A DNA stretch of 64,000 nt from JABCPE02 sp963520375 (GCA_963520375.1 CAUQQF010000001.1:1-64000), one strand, 5' to 3'; positions 43,460 to 52,871 are shown, numbered from the stretch's first letter. Program-made: numbers and translations. Notes: generated from the sequence alone by a model not told the origin.

Positions 43460-44408
43460 ATTTTATAAAAGAAGAGATTTCGGTGGTTTGATTTCCGATT
43501 CTTTTGCTTTCTTCAAAATATATGGAAAGAACTATTTCAAGAATTATTTCTTGATAAACGGTCTGATACTGATACTGATGATGGTACTGGCAGTAGTGGG
43601 CTACCGCGAATTTTTTTCTCAGATTTTTGGTTCTAATATGGAAGGGCAAAGCCGATATTTTGAGGAATATTTTGAGGAGAATATAGGAACTTTGATTTTA
43701 ATAACATCGCTGATTTTCATATTGTTTTTGGCAGCGGCTATTATCAATTACTGTTTCCCTGTGCTATACATGAAAAGAGCCAGCGAAACAGGAAGTGCAG
43801 ACATCAAAACCGATGAAATACTGAACGACCTTAAGAAAAATGCAGGGAAAATTCTTATCTTATTTTTAGGATTATTGTTTATCATTTTTCCTTTGGTTGT
43901 GATCGTTTTTGGTATTAGTTTCTTATTGGTTTTCTTACTGATAGGACTGATTTTGATTTTCTTTTTGGCTCCTATCGTGATGAATGCTATCAATTTCCTT
44001 CTGTTTGATTATTTCCACACGGAACGAGGCTTCTTTGGTTCTCTTTCCTATGCTATTTCTGCTCAGTTTAACTATCCGAACAGAGAAGGAAAATCACCTT
44101 TTTGGAAATATTGGGGATCTACAGTAGTTACATATTTTATCATACAAACAGTAATCTCTATATTTACCTTTATCCCTATGTTTTTCACTATATTAGGGGC
44201 TTTGAGCGTGAAAGATGGAGACTTGGGAGACGGCAGCGGAACAGCTTTTGTTTTGATTATCATTTATGCAGTAGTGATGTTCATTAGTTTTTTAGCGAAT
44301 AATTTGATTTATGTAAATGCTGGACTGATGTACTATGACAACCGCACTGACCTTCATAGAAAAATGGATTTATCTGAAATCGAAACTATTGGACGGAATG
44401 AGATTTAA
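43452..44408 (+). CDS. Polytopic membrane protein of the MoxR cluster
   Basis: A 318-aa protein with about six hydrophobic segments (near 35-55, 80-100, 135-165, 165-190, 220-245 and 262-290). The N-terminus (FYKRRDFGGLISDSFAFFKIYGKNYFKNYF) and the order of helices resemble DUF4013-like or glycerophosphoryl-diester-type membrane domains, but I cannot assign a family. It overlaps the SpoIIM-like gene by 8 nt and the DUF4129-like gene by 11 nt, indicating tight cotranslation and probable complex formation. Confidence 0.75.
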   Translation: MFEFYKRRDFGGLISDSFAFFKIYGKNYFKNYFLINGLILILMMVLAVVGYREFFSQIFGSNMEGQSRYFEEYFEENIGTLILITSLIFILFLAAAIINYCFPVLYMKRASETGSADIKTDEILNDLKKNAGKILILFLGLLFIIFPLVVIVFGISFLLVFLLIGLILIFFLAPIVMNAINFLLFDYFHTERGFFGSLSYAISAQFNYPNREGKSPFWKYWGSTVVTYFIIQTVISIFTFIPMFFTILGALSVKDGDLGDGSGTAFVLIIIYAVVMFISFLANNLIYVNAGLMYYDNRTDLHRKMDLSEIETIGRNEI

Positions 44409-45201
44409 GTTTGTTGCACTTTTAATTTTCTTCGGCTGTTTAGGGCTTTTTCACGGACAGGCTTCAACAGATGAAATAGAACTAGATGATGTTCCTGAGG
44501 AGATATTAGATAATAATGCCTATGAGGAGCGGAAAATGGATTCTTTATTGAACTCCATAAAGGAAACCGATGATGTAATTTTCCCTAAAACTTTTCCAGA
44601 AAACTATAAAAACAAGTATCAGTCCAAAGAGTATGACTACACGGCTACCAAACCAAGAGAATCTCTCTGGGAAAAGCTGCAAAGAAAATTCATAGAACTT
44701 TTAGAATCTATTTTCGGAAGTATCAATTCTAATAAGCCTTTTGATTTTGCGGAAAGCATAATGAGATTTTTAGCCATTATCATCATAGGTTTTGTGCTTT
44801 ATTTCTTGATAAAATTCCTTATCACAAAAGAGGGCAGCTTCTTCTTTGGAAAGAAAAACAAAAAAATCAATATAGAAGTGAATGAACTTCATGAAAATAT
44901 CCATGAAATCAACTTTCAGGAAAGCATCAAAGGCTATGAAAGAAACCGTGATTTCAGATATGCGGTGAGGTATCAGTTTCTCTGGATTTTAAAGATATTA
45001 GCAGACAAAAACATCATAGAATGGAATCCTGAAAAAACCAACCGAGACTACATGAGCGAAATCAAAGAAAAACAACTGCAAGGAAAATTCCGTGATGCTA
45101 CTAAAATCTTTGATTATGTATGGTATGGCGAATTTGAAATTGATGAAAATTCCTACCACAAAATGAAAGAAAAATGGTCGGTTTTTCATGAAAAAATATA
45201 A
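44398..45201 (+). CDS. DUF4129-like membrane protein
   Basis: A 267-aa protein. A longer frame opens at 44,335, but ATG 44,398 begins a clear signal sequence (MRFKFVALLIFFGCLGLFHGQ) and overlaps the previous stop, so it is preferred. An acidic periplasmic stretch of about 100 residues follows, then one transmembrane helix (RFLAIIIIGFVLYFLIKFLI) and a cytoplasmic domain with RDFRYAVRYQFLWILKILADKNIIEWNPEKTNRDYMSEI and DYVWYGEFEIDENSY. This matches the DUF4129 C-terminal pattern seen in MoxR gene clusters. Confidence 0.8.
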   Translation: MRFKFVALLIFFGCLGLFHGQASTDEIELDDVPEEILDNNAYEERKMDSLLNSIKETDDVIFPKTFPENYKNKYQSKEYDYTATKPRESLWEKLQRKFIELLESIFGSINSNKPFDFAESIMRFLAIIIIGFVLYFLIKFLITKEGSFFFGKKNKKINIEVNELHENIHEINFQESIKGYERNRDFRYAVRYQFLWILKILADKNIIEWNPEKTNRDYMSEIKEKQLQGKFRDATKIFDYVWYGEFEIDENSYHKMKEKWSVFHEKI

Positions 45202-45206
45202 ACTGA

Positions 45207-46376
45207 ATGAACAAAACATTTAGAATTTATGGAATAATACTTGTCATCGTTTTGGTGATACTGGGACTGATGGAAGTCAATAAAACCGAGGTCATAGACT
45301 GGCGGAAAAACTTTGACATTCATAAGAAAACTCCCTTTGGGCTGTATGTTTTTAACCAAGAAGTAAATGGACTTCTCAAAAATGTAGAGCGTGTGGAGGA
45401 ATCGCCGTTTAATTATTACAAACAAAACCCTAACCTTCCCGCTCATAACATTCTGGTTTTCAACAAACATTTTGATGATGAGTCTTGGAAAAAAATCTTA
45501 GAACAAACAGAAAAAGGTGCTAATGTATTGGTTATCGATAAAGTTTTCTACTCCCTCCCTGACACCATAGATATATCTTACAAATATCTGAATGACATTG
45601 ATGAAGATAAAAAGCTGACTTTCCATCTATTAGACAAAAAAATGAAAAACAGCATTTTGATAGATAAAGCGCCTTCTGGAACAGGTTTTAAAGAAATAAA
45701 CTCCGGTCAGAAAATTTTAGGTTACATCGAAAAAGATGGGAAGAAAGTAAGTTTTAATTTTATCCAAGTTCCTTTTGGAAAAGGTAATTTTTACCTTCAT
45801 TCAGAGCCGCTTATTCTGACCAATTATTACCTTCTAAAACCCGAAGGGCATAAGTATGTAGAAAATGTATTTTCATACCTTCCGAACAACAAAACTATTT
45901 GGTTTATAGAAAATTACGATAAAAAAAGAGAATCCCAGTCGCCGCTGAGATTTATCCTTCAAAATGACAACCTCAGACATGCATGGCAGCTGCTACTCGT
46001 GGGATTACTGCTTTTTGCATTGTTTAATATTAGAAGAAAACAGAGAATAGTCCCTATCATAGAACCTCTGAAAAATAAGTCCGTAGAGTTCGTAAAAAGT
46101 ATTGGAAACCTCTATCTACAAGAGGGAACACCACATGACATGGCTCTGAAAAAAATCCAATATTTCCTCAATAAAATAAGACTGGATTTAATGATTGACA
46201 CTCAGCATTTAGATGATAATTTCATCAAAAAACTACACCTAAAAACAGGAAAAAATATAGAGCTGATACAGGAAGCCGTCGATTTAATAAACAAAATACA
46301 AAATCAGCATGTTCAAGTAAAACACTCTGATTTAGCGAAAATAAACGAAGTTTTAGATAAAATTTTAAAATCATAA
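45207..46376 (+). CDS. DUF4350-like membrane protein
   Basis: A 389-aa protein with a membrane helix at residues 8-25, a large extracytoplasmic domain that begins with a segment of the type HKKTPFGLYVFNQEVNGLL (common to DUF4350), a second helix near 262-275 (LLLVGLLLFALFNIRR) and a cytoplasmic helical tail. The N-terminal domain resembles a degenerate glutamine-amidotransferase-like fold known in such proteins; no catalytic triad is evident. It starts 5 nt after the DUF4129-like gene and ends 3 nt before moxR. Confidence 0.8.
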   Translation: MNKTFRIYGIILVIVLVILGLMEVNKTEVIDWRKNFDIHKKTPFGLYVFNQEVNGLLKNVERVEESPFNYYKQNPNLPAHNILVFNKHFDDESWKKILEQTEKGANVLVIDKVFYSLPDTIDISYKYLNDIDEDKKLTFHLLDKKMKNSILIDKAPSGTGFKEINSGQKILGYIEKDGKKVSFNFIQVPFGKGNFYLHSEPLILTNYYLLKPEGHKYVENVFSYLPNNKTIWFIENYDKKRESQSPLRFILQNDNLRHAWQLLLVGLLLFALFNIRRKQRIVPIIEPLKNKSVEFVKSIGNLYLQEGTPHDMALKKIQYFLNKIRLDLMIDTQHLDDNFIKKLHLKTGKNIELIQEAVDLINKIQNQHVQVKHSDLAKINEVLDKILKS

Positions 46377-46379
46377 AAA

Positions 46380-47387
46380 ATGGAAAATATAGAAAATGAA
46401 CACCCAGAAACTCCCGCTACACAGTTCCAGTCAAGAATAGATATGACAGAACTCCGCGAAAGTTTAGAAAAAATAAAAGCCGAAATAGGAAAAGTCATCG
46501 TAGGACAAGAGAGCATGATAGAGCATCTCCTCGCTGCCCTTCTTTCTAACGGGCATGTCCTGATAGAGGGCGTCCCAGGAGTGGCAAAAACCATCACTGC
46601 CAAGCTCCTTGCCAAGACTATCTCTGTGGATTTCAGCAGAATACAGTTCACGCCAGACCTTATGCCTTCAGATATTTTGGGAACATCTGTTTTCAATATG
46701 AAAACCTCTGAATTTGAGTTCAAAAAAGGGCCTATTTTTTCTAATTTCATCCTTATAGATGAAATTAACCGTTCGCCAGCAAAAACCCAGGCGGCACTTT
46801 TTGAGGTGATGGAGGAAAGACAAATCACCATGGACGGCATCCGCTATGCGATGGAACTTCCTTTCTTGGTGGTGGCTACCCAAAACCCGATAGAACAAGA
46901 GGGAACTTACCGACTTCCAGAAGCCCAGCTGGACAGGTTTTTATTTAAAATAAATGTAGGCTACCCTAATCTGGAACAGGAAATTACCATTATCCAAAAC
47001 CAGCACCAAGACAAATCTTCAGACAAAACAGTAGCCATCAATACTGTAATCTCAGGCGAACAGCTGAAAAGATTTCAAAGCCTTGTAAAAGAGATTATTG
47101 TAGAGCCTCATTTGATAGAATACATCGCGAAACTGGTTATCAACACTCGTGAAAACCAATTCCTATATTTAGGTGCTTCACCGAGAGCGAGTTTGGCTCT
47201 TCTTACGGCTTCCAAGGCTTTCGCAGCGATAAGAGGAAGAGATTTCGTAACTCCAGAGGACATAAAAGAAGCCAGCTATGCAGTGCTTCGTCATCGTGTA
47301 ATGGTTTCTCCTGAGCGAGAAATGGAAGGACTTACCACAGATGAAATCATCAGACAAATTTTAGAAAATATAGAAATTCCTAGATAA
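46380..47387 (+). CDS. MoxR-family AAA+ ATPase
   Basis: A 335-aa cytoplasmic ATPase. Walker A is GVPGVAKT at residues 64-71 and Walker B ILIDEINRSPAKTQAAL; sensor-1 (VVATQNPIEQEGTYRLPEAQLDRF) and sensor-2 (GASPRASLALL) are present. MoxR ATPases act as chaperones that assemble or activate partner complexes, often containing DUF58 and vWA proteins. Here the upstream partners are SpoIIM-, DUF4129- and DUF4350-like proteins, and no DUF58 gene follows. The next gene has its own promoter 4 nt after the moxR stop. Confidence 0.93.
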   Translation: MENIENEHPETPATQFQSRIDMTELRESLEKIKAEIGKVIVGQESMIEHLLAALLSNGHVLIEGVPGVAKTITAKLLAKTISVDFSRIQFTPDLMPSDILGTSVFNMKTSEFEFKKGPIFSNFILIDEINRSPAKTQAALFEVMEERQITMDGIRYAMELPFLVVATQNPIEQEGTYRLPEAQLDRFLFKINVGYPNLEQEITIIQNQHQDKSSDKTVAINTVISGEQLKRFQSLVKEIIVEPHLIEYIAKLVINTRENQFLYLGASPRASLALLTASKAFAAIRGRDFVTPEDIKEASYAVLRHRVMVSPEREMEGLTTDEIIRQILENIEIPR

Positions 47388-47391
47388 TTAG

Positions 47392-47399
47392 TATCTTTG
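47392..47399 (+). promoter_or_regulatory. -7 box TATCTTTG of the small monooxygenase-like gene
   Basis: Perfect TAnnTTTG right after the moxR stop, 21 nt before the ATG at 47,421. It rules out the TTG start that overlaps it. Confidence 0.55.
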
Positions 47400-47420
47400 T
47401 GGAAGATAATTTTTTTCTTT

Positions 47421-47714
47421 ATGAAAAATTTAGAAGTAATTGCACTGATAAAATTCAAGACTGAACAAGTATCCGAAATCCTTGACAGCTTAAAAGTTTT
47501 GGTAGAAGAAAGCCGAAAAGAAAAAGGCTGTATCAAGTACAATCTGATAGAAGATATAGATACTGAAGGGCATTTTATCATGAGTGAAACTTGGGAAAGC
47601 CAAGAAGCCCTAAACCTGCATAACCAGTCGAAACATTTTATCAATTTCGTAGATTTGGTCAAAGAAAAGAATGCAGAAGTGATTGTTTATAAAGGTAATA
47701 ATAAATTTCATTAG
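47421..47714 (+). CDS. Antibiotic-biosynthesis-monooxygenase-fold (ABM) protein
   Basis: A 97-aa ferredoxin-like dimeric alpha/beta-barrel protein of the ABM superfamily: VIALIKFKTEQVSEILDSLKVLVEESRKEKGCIKYNLIED, then HFIMSETWESQEALNLHNQSKHFINFVDLV. The order of strands, the ESRKEKGC turn and the E(T)W..QEAL..H motif are typical. Members act on small aromatic substrates or have unclear roles; no substrate can be inferred. ATG 47,421 is favoured over a TTG at 47,397, which lies inside the -7 box. A terminator follows directly. Confidence 0.85.
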   Translation: MKNLEVIALIKFKTEQVSEILDSLKVLVEESRKEKGCIKYNLIEDIDTEGHFIMSETWESQEALNLHNQSKHFINFVDLVKEKNAEVIVYKGNNKFH

Positions 47715-47720
47715 AAATTC

Positions 47721-47756
47721 AACGAATAGAACCAATTTCTATTCGTTTTGTTTTTG
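47721..47756 (+). terminator. Terminator of the ABM gene
   Basis: Perfect 11-bp stem (47,721-47,731 with 47,737-47,747), 5-nt loop, then TTGTTTTT. Confidence 0.85.
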
Positions 47757-47778
47757 GCAAAATACACCACACGAGCCG

Positions 47779-49911
47779 ATGAATGAGCATATATTTGATT
47801 TAATAGAAAATACCAATCGTAATGTTTTCCTTACAGGAAGGGCGGGAACAGGAAAAACCACCTTCCTGAATGATTTTGTGAAAAAATCTCGGAAAAATCA
47901 TATCATAGTGGCTCCCACAGGCATCGCGGCTATCAATGCCGGCGGTGTCACCATTCACTCTATGTTTGGGCTGCCTCTCAGACCCTTTGTCCCTACGGTA
48001 GACAGAATAGATGCTAATATTGCTAATAACATTTCAGACCTGCTTCCTCATTTCAAATACAGAAAAGACAAACTAAAACTCCTGCGCGAGGTGGAAATCA
48101 TCATCATAGACGAAGTCTCTATGCTCAGAGCCGATGTCCTAGATATGATGGATTTTGCCCTCAGGACAGCCAGAAGAAATCAGCAGAAATTCGGAGGCGT
48201 GCAGCTGCTTTTCGTGGGAGATTTATTCCAGCTTCCACCTGTTATTCGGGAAGACAGCGAGTATATCCTTCAGCGGTACTACTCCTCGCCTTTCTTCTTT
48301 AATGCAAAGGCTTTGGAGGAAATGGATTTGCTCACGATAGAGCTTACCGAGGTTTTTAGACAAAAGGATAAAGAATTTTTAGACCTGCTGAATGCCATTC
48401 GTGATGGAAACAGCAAATTGGTAGATTTCAATAAATTAAATGAAAGATATTTCCCTGATTTTGAACCTAATGGAGAAGCTTTCGTTCATCTCTGCTCACA
48501 TAATAAAATGGCGGACAGCATTAACCAAAAGAAAATCAACGAGTTAAAAACGCCTTCATTTTTCTATAATGCTTCTGTTTTCGGAGATTTTAAGGAAAAT
48601 ATGTTTCCAAATGATGAAACTTTGGAACTAAAAGTCGGCGCGCAGGTGATGTTTATCCGAAATGATACCTCTGGCGACAGAAAATACTACAACGGCAAAC
48701 TCGCCGAAATATCACGCCTTACAGAAGATAAAGTTTTCGCAATTCTGGATGGAAGCGATGAGGAACTAGAAATAAAAAAAGAAGTCTGGGAACAGAAAAA
48801 ATACACTCTGGGAGAGGACAAACAGATAAAAGAAGAAGTCACAGGAAGTTTCGAGCAGCTGCCTATCCGTTTGGCGTGGGCGGTTACCATCCACAAAAGC
48901 CAAGGGCTCACTTTTGACAGGCTTATCATAGATGCTGGGCAGAGTTTCACCTCTGGGCAGGTCTATGTGGCGCTTTCCCGATGCAGGACTTTGGAAGGGA
49001 TTTATCTAAAATCCAAAATCACGCCTTCGGTTATTTTCAAAGATGATAGAATATCTCATTTTCAGGAAGATACAAAGGCGAATGACAAAATAGAGCAAAT
49101 CATAGAGGCTGAAAAATATCATTACAGCATCAAAAAAGTCCTGAAATATACCGATTGCGGCTGGTTCTTACAATCTCTGGAAGATTGGTATGATATCGCG
49201 AAAAGCTCAAAGAAACTCGACAAAGAGAAAACTCAAACTCTATATATCTCACTGAAAACCAACATAAAAGAATTAATAAAAGTCTGTGAAAAATTTGAGA
49301 AAATCCTGCTTCAAAAAGCGACCAAATTCACACACGGACAAGAAGAATGGCAGGAAATAGAAAAGAAAGCAAAAGGAGGAGTCCATTTTTTCTTTGAGAA
49401 AATAAAAGACCAAGTTTTTGAGCCTCTGAAACAATTTTATTCCGAGACAAAAAACGAAAAAGGTCTTAAAGAACATAATGAATTTCTCAAAATCTGGCTG
49501 AGTGATACGGAAGATTATTTAAATGATTTGAAATTAACGAAACTCTTAGAAACCGAGTTATTTGACACTGATAAAGATGAGAAAATCAGCACAAAAATCG
49601 CAAAAATTCCGACTCATATCATCACCTACAAACTCTTTGAACAAGGAAAAAACATTGATGAGATAGCGAAAGAAAGAGCCCTCGCGCCCAGCACCATCGT
49701 AGGGCATCTGGCTAAATTAGCTGATCAGGGCGTTTTGGATTTATCTAGAATTATAAGTTCTGAAAAAATAAGTATTTTTGAAAAAACTTTTAACACACAG
49801 CCGCAAAACAGCCTGAATGAATGGAAAGAAATCCTCCCAGATGATTTTGACTATCACGAGATTAGGCTGCTTTGGAATCATTACAAATACCTGAGCAACA
49901 GGGAATTATAA
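47779..49911 (+). CDS. Pif1-like superfamily 1 DNA helicase with C-terminal HTH
   Basis: A 710-aa helicase (start ATG 47,779; the frame runs further upstream only through the terminator). Motif I GRAGTGKT is at residues 20-27, then APTGIAAINAGGVTIHSMFGLP (Ia), EIIIIDEVSMLRADVLDMM (II), GDLFQLPPV (III), and late motifs QVMFIRND, WAVTIHKSQGLTFD and GQVYVALSRCRTLEG. This is the Pif1/RecD-like type that unwinds DNA 5' to 3' and resolves G-quadruplexes in studied relatives. The last 250 residues are charged and helical and include a helix-turn-helix (IDEIAKERALAPSTIVGHLAKLADQGVLDLSRI). The ABC exporter gene follows after 24 nt. Confidence 0.9.
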   Translation: MNEHIFDLIENTNRNVFLTGRAGTGKTTFLNDFVKKSRKNHIIVAPTGIAAINAGGVTIHSMFGLPLRPFVPTVDRIDANIANNISDLLPHFKYRKDKLKLLREVEIIIIDEVSMLRADVLDMMDFALRTARRNQQKFGGVQLLFVGDLFQLPPVIREDSEYILQRYYSSPFFFNAKALEEMDLLTIELTEVFRQKDKEFLDLLNAIRDGNSKLVDFNKLNERYFPDFEPNGEAFVHLCSHNKMADSINQKKINELKTPSFFYNASVFGDFKENMFPNDETLELKVGAQVMFIRNDTSGDRKYYNGKLAEISRLTEDKVFAILDGSDEELEIKKEVWEQKKYTLGEDKQIKEEVTGSFEQLPIRLAWAVTIHKSQGLTFDRLIIDAGQSFTSGQVYVALSRCRTLEGIYLKSKITPSVIFKDDRISHFQEDTKANDKIEQIIEAEKYHYSIKKVLKYTDCGWFLQSLEDWYDIAKSSKKLDKEKTQTLYISLKTNIKELIKVCEKFEKILLQKATKFTHGQEEWQEIEKKAKGGVHFFFEKIKDQVFEPLKQFYSETKNEKGLKEHNEFLKIWLSDTEDYLNDLKLTKLLETELFDTDKDEKISTKIAKIPTHIITYKLFEQGKNIDEIAKERALAPSTIVGHLAKLADQGVLDLSRIISSEKISIFEKTFNTQPQNSLNEWKEILPDDFDYHEIRLLWNHYKYLSNREL

Positions 49912-49935
49912 TTTTATTTACATTTTACACGAAAT

Positions 49936-51672
49936 ATGAGCAACAGCACTATCATAAAAAAATTATTTTTCATCGGACTAAAATTTAAAAAGTGGTTCAT
50001 CATCACTTTGCTTATTTCCCTTGCAGTGGCGTTTATCTCCACCTACCGACCTATTCTTACCAAAGAAATAGTGGATTTGGTCATCATCAAAGAAAAAAGC
50101 CGAACAGAGCTGATGAACGGGATTTATCTGCTATTAGGGATGGTTCTTTTGGAAACTTTTCTGCAGGTGATGCTGTATTATCTTTCTAATTTCATTGCTC
50201 AATCGGTAATTCGGGACATTCGTGAACGCCTTTATGCAAAGCTGATTCATTTCAAAACTTCATTTTTTGACAAAACTCCTATTGGGAATTTGGTCACTCG
50301 TGCCGTGGGAGATGTGGAAACTGTGGCAGTGGTCTATACGGATGGTTTTCTGATGGTTTTTGGTGATGTTCTCCGTGTGGTGATGGTCATCGGGACTATG
50401 TTTATGGTGAATAAGGAACTCAGCTACATTGTCCTGCTGATGCTTCCTCTGATGTATCTTATCACAAGGTTTTTTCAGAAAAAACTAAAAGTTTCTTTTT
50501 CCACAGAACGAAATCTTACTTCTGTCCAAAACAGCTTCGTGCAGGAAAGACTGGCTGGAATGTCCATTATCCAAGTATTTAACCGAGAAAAAGCAGAGTT
50601 TAATAAGTTTGACAAAATCAATATAGAACTGAAAAATGCCTTACTAAAAACGGTATTTTATTTCTCTCTATTCTTTCCCGTTGTGGATTTACTCGCCTCG
50701 CTATTTATAGGTACTATCTTGGTTTATGCGGGTTATAATGTTATCAATGGCAAAGAAGTGGGCGCAGGAGATATCATCGCTTTCATTCAGTTTATTTCGT
50801 TATTAGTCAGACCATTACGACAAATAGCCGATAGATTTAACAATATCCAAAGAGGGCTGGTAGGAGCCGAGCGAGTTCTAAAAATCATGAACGAGGAGGA
50901 AAACCTTACTCCGAACAAAGGAACCATCAAAAAAGAATCTTTGGAAGGAAAAATAGAGTTTAGAAATGTAAAATTCGCCTATGATGAAAAGCAGCAAGTC
51001 CTGAAAGGAATTAACTTCACTGTAAATCCAGGCGAAACGGTGGCTATCGTAGGTGCTACTGGCGCAGGAAAATCCACCATAATAAGTCTAATTACAAGGC
51101 TTTACGACATTACCGATGGTCAAATTTTAGTAGATGATACCGACATCTACGATTACGAGCTATACCACTACAGAAGCCAAATAGGTGTGGTTCTACAAGA
51201 TGTTTTCCTATTCCAAGAAAGCATTGCAGAAAACCTTACATTAGGGAATAAAAATATCACATTAGATGAAATAAAAAAGGCAGCGGAAGAAATAGAAGTC
51301 AATGATTTCATAGAAAAACTGCCCAATGGATATCATTTCATCGTAAGTGAAAGAGGTTCTTCCATTTCACTGGGACAGAGACAGTTACTATCTTTTCTAA
51401 GGGCTTATTTAGTGAATCCTAAAATACTCATTCTAGATGAGGCGACCTCTTCCATAGACCACGAATCCGAAAAACTGATTCAAAAAGCAACGGAAAAAAT
51501 CACTAAAAACAGGACTTCCATCATCATCGCACATAGGCTCTCCACAATAGAAAAAGCTGATAAAATCATCGTGATGCATCAGGGCGAAATCGTAGAAATG
51601 GGAACTCACCAAGAACTCCTAAACAAAGCCGGTTACTACACTGCTCTGAATAAAAAACAAGAACATAAATAA
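49936..51672 (+). CDS. ABC exporter, fused membrane and ATPase domains (MsbA-like)
   Basis: A 578-aa half-transporter with six membrane helices in residues 20-310 and an ATPase domain from about 345. Walker A GATGAGKS is at 373-380 and Walker B is ILILDEATSSID; the signature is degenerate (SISLGQRQ instead of LSGGQ), and the H-loop is IIIAHRL. A homodimeric lipid or drug flippase of the MsbA/Lmr type fits, but the unusual signature motif is also seen in one half of heterodimeric exporters. No partner gene is adjacent. A terminator follows. Confidence 0.92.
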   Translation: MSNSTIIKKLFFIGLKFKKWFIITLLISLAVAFISTYRPILTKEIVDLVIIKEKSRTELMNGIYLLLGMVLLETFLQVMLYYLSNFIAQSVIRDIRERLYAKLIHFKTSFFDKTPIGNLVTRAVGDVETVAVVYTDGFLMVFGDVLRVVMVIGTMFMVNKELSYIVLLMLPLMYLITRFFQKKLKVSFSTERNLTSVQNSFVQERLAGMSIIQVFNREKAEFNKFDKINIELKNALLKTVFYFSLFFPVVDLLASLFIGTILVYAGYNVINGKEVGAGDIIAFIQFISLLVRPLRQIADRFNNIQRGLVGAERVLKIMNEEENLTPNKGTIKKESLEGKIEFRNVKFAYDEKQQVLKGINFTVNPGETVAIVGATGAGKSTIISLITRLYDITDGQILVDDTDIYDYELYHYRSQIGVVLQDVFLFQESIAENLTLGNKNITLDEIKKAAEEIEVNDFIEKLPNGYHFIVSERGSSISLGQRQLLSFLRAYLVNPKILILDEATSSIDHESEKLIQKATEKITKNRTSIIIAHRLSTIEKADKIIVMHQGEIVEMGTHQELLNKAGYYTALNKKQEHK

Positions 51673-51675
51673 AAC

Positions 51676-51703
51676 AACAAAGCCTATAAAAATAGGCTTT
51701 GTT
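51676..51703. terminator. Bidirectional terminator
   Basis: Perfect 11-bp stem (51,676-51,686 with 51,693-51,703) between converging genes; T-rich on both strands. Confidence 0.8.
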
Positions 51704-51705
51704 CA

Positions 51706-52485
51706 TCATTTTTTCTGGGCGATAATTGCCACGGCATTTAGGTTTTGTGCATTATGACGGAAAACTTTTCTCATCGTGAGAATTCTTTTCCTAGCAGCAG
51801 GGTTGGTCATTATATTAAAGAAAATTTTCAGCGTTCTGAAAAAACCTTCATCATCTATTATTCTTTTTGGTTCTAATAAATGCATTGGGTTGGTCTCTAC
51901 TTTCACCACAGAAAAACCTTCTTTTTCTAAAAGTTCTGTCCATTCAGAAACGGTTAATGGGCGAGCATTGACCTTTATTGCCAGCGCCAGTTCTTTTTGG
52001 ATTTCAGCTTTTTTCTCCGTTGGTATCTCATCTGGTGTCAGCCCAAGTTCATGAATTCCGTAGAATCCGCTAGGTTTCAAAATTCGGTAGGCTTCGCGGA
52101 TAATTTCCGATTTTCTGTGGTCTGCATGCATTGTAAGCATCGCCTCTCCATAGACTTTATCCACACTATTGCTCTCCAAGGTGGACTCCGCCGCATTTCC
52201 GATTATAATTTTAAAATCCTTTCCTTTGAGCCTATTTTTGAGAATTCCTGCCGCTTCTTCATTCAGTTCTACGCCTGTATAGCTTTTAGGATTTTTACCA
52301 AGTGTAATTCCTGCTGTAAACCCCAGTCCTGGCGCGAACTCCACCACATCATCATTTGGGCTGATATTCAGTCCCTCTATCATCTTCATACTCAGTTCCT
52401 TCCCTCCTGGGCGCAGCACTCGTTTGCCCATTTTTGCCAAAATCCAATGACCTTGGCTGGTGTTCATATTTTGTTCTTTGCTCAT
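51706..52485 (-). CDS. Class I SAM-dependent methyltransferase
   Basis: A 259-aa cytoplasmic methyltransferase. The SAM site is VVEFAPGLGFTAGITLGK (motif I), with an acidic end of strand 2 (YTGVELN), GNAAESTL (motif II) and the motif IV/V segment KVYGEAMLTMHADHRKSEIIREAYRILKPSGFYGIHEL. A C-terminal helical part follows. The acceptor is unknown. It lies 3 nt after the cupin gene and so probably belongs to the same transcript. Confidence 0.88.
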   Translation of the reverse strand: MSKEQNMNTSQGHWILAKMGKRVLRPGGKELSMKMIEGLNISPNDDVVEFAPGLGFTAGITLGKNPKSYTGVELNEEAAGILKNRLKGKDFKIIIGNAAESTLESNSVDKVYGEAMLTMHADHRKSEIIREAYRILKPSGFYGIHELGLTPDEIPTEKKAEIQKELALAIKVNARPLTVSEWTELLEKEGFSVVKVETNPMHLLEPKRIIDDEGFFRTLKIFFNIMTNPAARKRILTMRKVFRHNAQNLNAVAIIAQKK

Positions 52486-52488
52486 GAT

Positions 52489-52833
52489 TTAGGATTTTTC
52501 GGCAACGCCCTCTACTCTTTTTGATGAATCTAATTTACTAAGCGTCAAACGAATAACGCTTTCTTTTTTCGCAATGAGATTATGCGGAACACCTCCTGAC
52601 AAAGTCAATAAATCTCCTTTTTTAACTTCGTAATTCTGCCCTTCTACACCAAAAATAATTTCTCCCTCCAGCAGTTCCACTACAATGGGAAAAGGTGTCT
52701 GGTGCTCTTTCATTTCTTGGTTTTCTCGCATTAGGATTCTGATTTCTTTCGTAAAATCTGTCTCCAAAATCGCCTTTATTGCTGGCTTATTTTCATTAAA
52801 TTCTAAATCTTGATAAATTGATGCTGTCTTCAT
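52489..52833 (-). CDS. Cupin-domain protein
   Basis: A 114-aa single-domain cupin. The two halves of the barrel carry HQTPFPIVVELLEGEIIFGVEGQNYEVKKGDLLTLSGGVPHNLIAKKES. Compared with the classical metal-site motif, only one of the usual histidines is obvious before the Glu/Gly pair, together with the His of GGVPHNL; it may bind a metal or be a sensor. Its neighbour is a methyltransferase gene, 3 nt away, so the pair likely shares one transcript. Confidence 0.85.
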   Translation of the reverse strand: MKTASIYQDLEFNENKPAIKAILETDFTKEIRILMRENQEMKEHQTPFPIVVELLEGEIIFGVEGQNYEVKKGDLLTLSGGVPHNLIAKKESVIRLTLSKLDSSKRVEGVAEKS

Positions 52834-52863
52834 TTCTTTGATACATTTTTAAATTTGAATTTA

Positions 52864-52871
52864 CAAATTTA
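52864..52871 (-). promoter_or_regulatory. -7 box TAAATTTG of the cupin-methyltransferase pair
   Basis: Perfect minus-strand TAnnTTTG 30 nt before the cupin start. Confidence 0.5.
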
